DNA of 64,000 nt from Pandoraea sp. PE-S2T-3 (GTDB lineage: Bacteria > Pseudomonadota > Gammaproteobacteria > Burkholderiales > Burkholderiaceae): assembly GCF_002179965.1 (NCBI RefSeq), contig NZ_NGUQ01000033.1, forward strand, positions 186,001 to 250,000. Direction: 5' to 3'. The notes below the pieces were generated by a model that saw only the letters and a program-made list of their open reading frames with translations, searched no databases and was not told where the DNA came from. The translations under genes were made by a program, and so were the position numbers. Shown here one piece after another: positions 60,545 through 64,000 of the stretch; position 1 is the first letter of the stretch; each line of letters starts with the position of its first letter.

Positions 60545-62281
60545 ATGAACTTCCCACTAACGCCTGAGCAGATCCAGGTCGTTGAATCTCGAGCTCCTCG
60601 CCTGTTGATCAACGCTGTGCCTGGTGCTGGCAAAACATCAACGCTTCAAGCCTGTGTCGCGCACCTGCTGAACCATGGAGTCAACCCGACCTCGATCCTA
60701 ATCCTGACCTTCAGTAATCGAACGCGCGACGAATTGCGGATCCGCATCGACAACCCGCAGGTTCTTGTCAGTACCTTCCACGGTTATGCAAATCGAATCG
60801 CTCGCGAGTCATCCGATCATCGGCGTGCGGTAGCGAACTCCGGTCAATTGGCAATCGCGCTGCGCCAAACCGTGGCCCACAATAGCCGCCTAGTACGTCG
60901 CTTTAGAAAACACGGAATCGATCTGGCAGGCAAGGCAGAGCAGCGCCGCCTCCTAAAATTTCTAACCTCATCGCATGGGGACCGCGATCTCGAGCAGCTT
61001 CTACTATCCGATCGTGAATCGTCGATTTCGCACTACGCGCCAGCCCTCATCGAACTACGACAACTTGCGCGCAGGTTTAACCGCCGTCTTTGTGATCAGG
61101 GCCTAACCACCTATGCTCAAATGCTTCGCCTAGGGCACGACCACGCTGATCAGCATCGATCCGAGATCAAGCACGTGCTGGTCGACGAATATCAGGATAT
61201 GGACCTAGCTCAGGCCAAATTGTTGGTCGCGATCTGCAAGTACGTCGAGACACTGCGGATCTTCGGTGATCCTGGGCAGACCATCTATTCGTTCATGGGC
61301 ACCCAGGTCGATGACCTAGCAACGTTGTTGGGCGCCCGCACCGCGACCCTGAGCGAATCGCATCGGCTCACCCATCAAACCGCCGAATTCGCGTCCTCGA
61401 TATTGAACTCGATATCGATCACGGGATCTCGTGATGGCGACCGCCCCGTCCTCAAACAGTGTAAGACCCAACGGGGTCAGGAACAGTATCTAGTAGATGC
61501 AATCCGTGACCTGAAATCGCGGGGTGTTCCATCAGAGCGCATCGCCATTCTGTCTAGGACCAGAATCGAATTGCGCATCATCGAGCGCGTGCTGCGCGCC
61601 CAAGATATTGCCGTGACACCGATGCACCGCGAAACGCAATACCGTCATCTGCTTGCGATGCTTGAACTGCTGCGCCTGGTGAACGCGAATCGAGAAGTAT
61701 TTCGGGAACGCCTATCGAGATCCCGAAGCCGGGACCTCGAGGCCTGCATTTCGAAGACGGTCGGAGTCGTTCCACCACAGCATCTAGCTGCGCTAAGACG
61801 CGCAGTAATTGCAGCGGCAAAGGCCGGCAGCCTCGAGGGTCGATTCAGCGCGGTTAAACGTGCATACCTTTCGATGCTGACGAAATCTGGTCTTGGCGAA
61901 TCGCGAACCTCGGTCGAGCACGAGCTGAACATCTGGCAACCACTTATCCGCAAGTTCAGGACCGTGGGTTCTTTCAGAGCGTTCGTCGAACGGCAATATG
62001 ATCAACGCGGCGTCACACTCTCTACGATTCACTCGGCAAAAGGCAAGGAATGGGATCACGTGGTCTTGATTAACGTGACGGACGGCGTGATCCCCCACGT
62101 GAGAGAAATCACGAAGCAAACCGTCGAGGAGGAACGTCGTCTGCTCTATGTGGCCACGACACGGGCACGAGAGAATCTGTATCTGGTCCACACACCGGTC
62201 TTTCGTGGCCCAGTGCTGTACGCGCAACGCTCGCGACTATTGAGCACACGCACATTGCGTCGTTGCGATTTCTTGGGATAA
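60545..62281 (+). CDS. UvrD/Rep-like superfamily 1 DNA helicase
   Basis: A 578-residue SF1A helicase. Motifs are in order: Q-motif region PLTPEQIQVVES, Walker A VPGAGKTSTL, LTFSNRTRDELRIRI (Ia), VDEYQDMDLAQ (II), FGDPGQTIYSFMG (III), the Arg of LSESHRL (IV), TIHSAKGKEWDHVV (V) and RRLLYVATTRARENL (VI). The whole protein is shorter than UvrD or Rep (about 670-720), mainly through reduced 1B/2B insertions. Such compact helicases are common on plasmids, ICEs and phage-related islands. No nuclease domain is attached. It is the last clear island gene. Confidence 0.85.
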   Translation: MNFPLTPEQIQVVESRAPRLLINAVPGAGKTSTLQACVAHLLNHGVNPTSILILTFSNRTRDELRIRIDNPQVLVSTFHGYANRIARESSDHRRAVANSGQLAIALRQTVAHNSRLVRRFRKHGIDLAGKAEQRRLLKFLTSSHGDRDLEQLLLSDRESSISHYAPALIELRQLARRFNRRLCDQGLTTYAQMLRLGHDHADQHRSEIKHVLVDEYQDMDLAQAKLLVAICKYVETLRIFGDPGQTIYSFMGTQVDDLATLLGARTATLSESHRLTHQTAEFASSILNSISITGSRDGDRPVLKQCKTQRGQEQYLVDAIRDLKSRGVPSERIAILSRTRIELRIIERVLRAQDIAVTPMHRETQYRHLLAMLELLRLVNANREVFRERLSRSRSRDLEACISKTVGVVPPQHLAALRRAVIAAAKAGSLEGRFSAVKRAYLSMLTKSGLGESRTSVEHELNIWQPLIRKFRTVGSFRAFVERQYDQRGVTLSTIHSAKGKEWDHVVLINVTDGVIPHVREITKQTVEEERRLLYVATTRARENLYLVHTPVFRGPVLYAQRSRLLSTRTLRRCDFLG

Positions 62282-62462
62282 GAAGCCCTCCGTGTTCGGT
62301 AGTGCTGCGCGAAGTTCTGGCGTTTTGATTCAATTCGGTTGGCGGCAAATCAACAGTTGGTCCAATCATTCAGAATTACGAGGGCAACAAGTCCCCCTAT
62401 GGCCCGCGCGAAGTGAGAGAAGCTTTACTCACGAGAGCAGGGGCCCCCGGCCGACCACATAA

Positions 62463-62490
62463 AAAAGCCCGCTACCGGGGGTCCGATGCG
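62463..62490 (-). terminator. Rho-independent terminator, minus strand
   Basis: On the minus strand GCCCGC pairs with GCGGGC and is followed by six T. It is about 330 bp after the aldolase-like gene and probably ends the pgi operon transcript. Confidence 0.75.
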
Positions 62491-62755
62491 GGCCAGCGGA
62501 CCGAGGAGCGGGGGGCGTTTCTCTCGCGTTTCGGTATCGTCGAAAACTGCTTACCGTCGGGCTGATCCACCAGGGCAGCGATGTCCGATGATGACTGCTC
62601 GGGAAAATCTCACTCTCGGCGATTGGCCGCCGCTCTTTACCGAGCAGCATAAGGCCCAGCCAGCAGGCCGCACTTTGTGAATTCTGATCCGACGACCTAC
62701 CTCTTGTGACGCAGCACGTTGCACAGGCCGCAGCCCTACTCAACCTCCTCTCCGC

Positions 62756-62776
62756 CAACAACAACAACAACAACAA
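62756..62776. repeat. (CAA)7 trinucleotide repeat
   Basis: Seven uninterrupted CAA units, followed by CAC, in non-coding DNA 43 bp from the aldolase-like stop codon. Confidence 0.9.
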
Positions 62777-62818
62777 CACATCTCGCTGAGTCGGCCCCCT
62801 CCCTCCGGAGACGCAGGT

Positions 62819-64000
<1,182 letters not shown>

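Larger units (their letters stand above)
62282..62818. other. Gap at the right end of the island
   Basis: No gene is supported in these 537 bp. It contains a terminator for minus-strand transcription and a (CAA)7 run. Leucine-rich or Gln-rich frames here are products of the CAA repeat. No tRNA gene or copy of the left attachment fragment was seen. Confidence 0.5.

Noticed and set aside
62429-62779. Minus-strand frame starting with a run of Leu
   Set aside because: The Leu run is the CAA repeat read on the other strand; the rest overlaps a terminator and shows no domain.

Overview
The window is high-GC proteobacterial chromosome with gene content typical of Burkholderiales; Burkholderiaceae, possibly Pandoraea, is my best guess, but that rests on gene content and not on a marker gene. 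It has three parts: a metabolic and transport region (1-31.1 kb), a giant surface-protein locus with its own sigma/anti-sigma control (31.1-46.9 kb), and a lower-GC integrated island (about 48.56-62.5 kb), followed by core genes at the right edge (end of pgi and an aldolase-like gene). No rRNA gene, intact tRNA gene, CRISPR array or complete insertion sequence was seen.

Region 1. An ABC importer of the branched-chain amino acid type (binding protein, LivH permease, and one polypeptide carrying LivM, LivG and LivF) is translationally coupled to a gamma-glutamyltransferase-family gene. Next is a locus that looks built to import and dismantle peptides containing D-amino acids. It holds an OmpR-type regulator, divergent tonB-exbB-exbD-exbD, an MFS carrier, a dipeptide epimerase, two convergent paralogous D-aminopeptidase-like serine hydrolases, a TonB-dependent receptor and a sensor kinase. 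The regulator and kinase sit about 12 kb apart at opposite ends, and their two divergent intergenic regions share a 44-bp sequence (36/44 identical) plus an 18-bp palindrome-like site (16/18). They are therefore probably one split two-component system. An M81 (MlrC-like) peptidase, a D-amino-acid dehydrogenase with RidA, and their XRE-cupin regulator follow. Then come a frameshifted zinc alcohol dehydrogenase with a divergent LysR gene, and a GntR-controlled amidohydrolase/MFS pair divergent from a COG0523 GTPase and a small CxxC protein.

Region 2. On the minus strand, in transcription order: an STN-TonB_C protein, an ECF sigma factor (ATGA overlap), FecR, a 4087-residue haemagglutinin-like adhesin and a small lipoprotein. 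Two matching ECF-type promoters (AAATAGTTGAGGG, 17 nt, CGTC) lie immediately upstream of fecR and of the adhesin. This suggests a cell-surface-signalling circuit whose output is an exoprotein and whose signalling domain sits on an STN-TonB protein instead of a receptor.

Region 3. The island starts at a displaced tRNA-Ser 3' end with its terminator, next to a P4-type integrase. It carries a GIY-YIG-like protein, a DUF2971 protein, an unknown protein, a HEPN/MauJ-like protein and a reverse transcriptase followed by a SLATT membrane protein. The 212-nt gap between the last two folds into at least five consecutive hairpins, which makes an RT-ncRNA-SLATT defence module the most interesting candidate in the window. 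About 2 kb of decayed DNA, an AlpA-like regulator with a broken second copy, a possible replication-type protein and a compact UvrD-like helicase complete the island.
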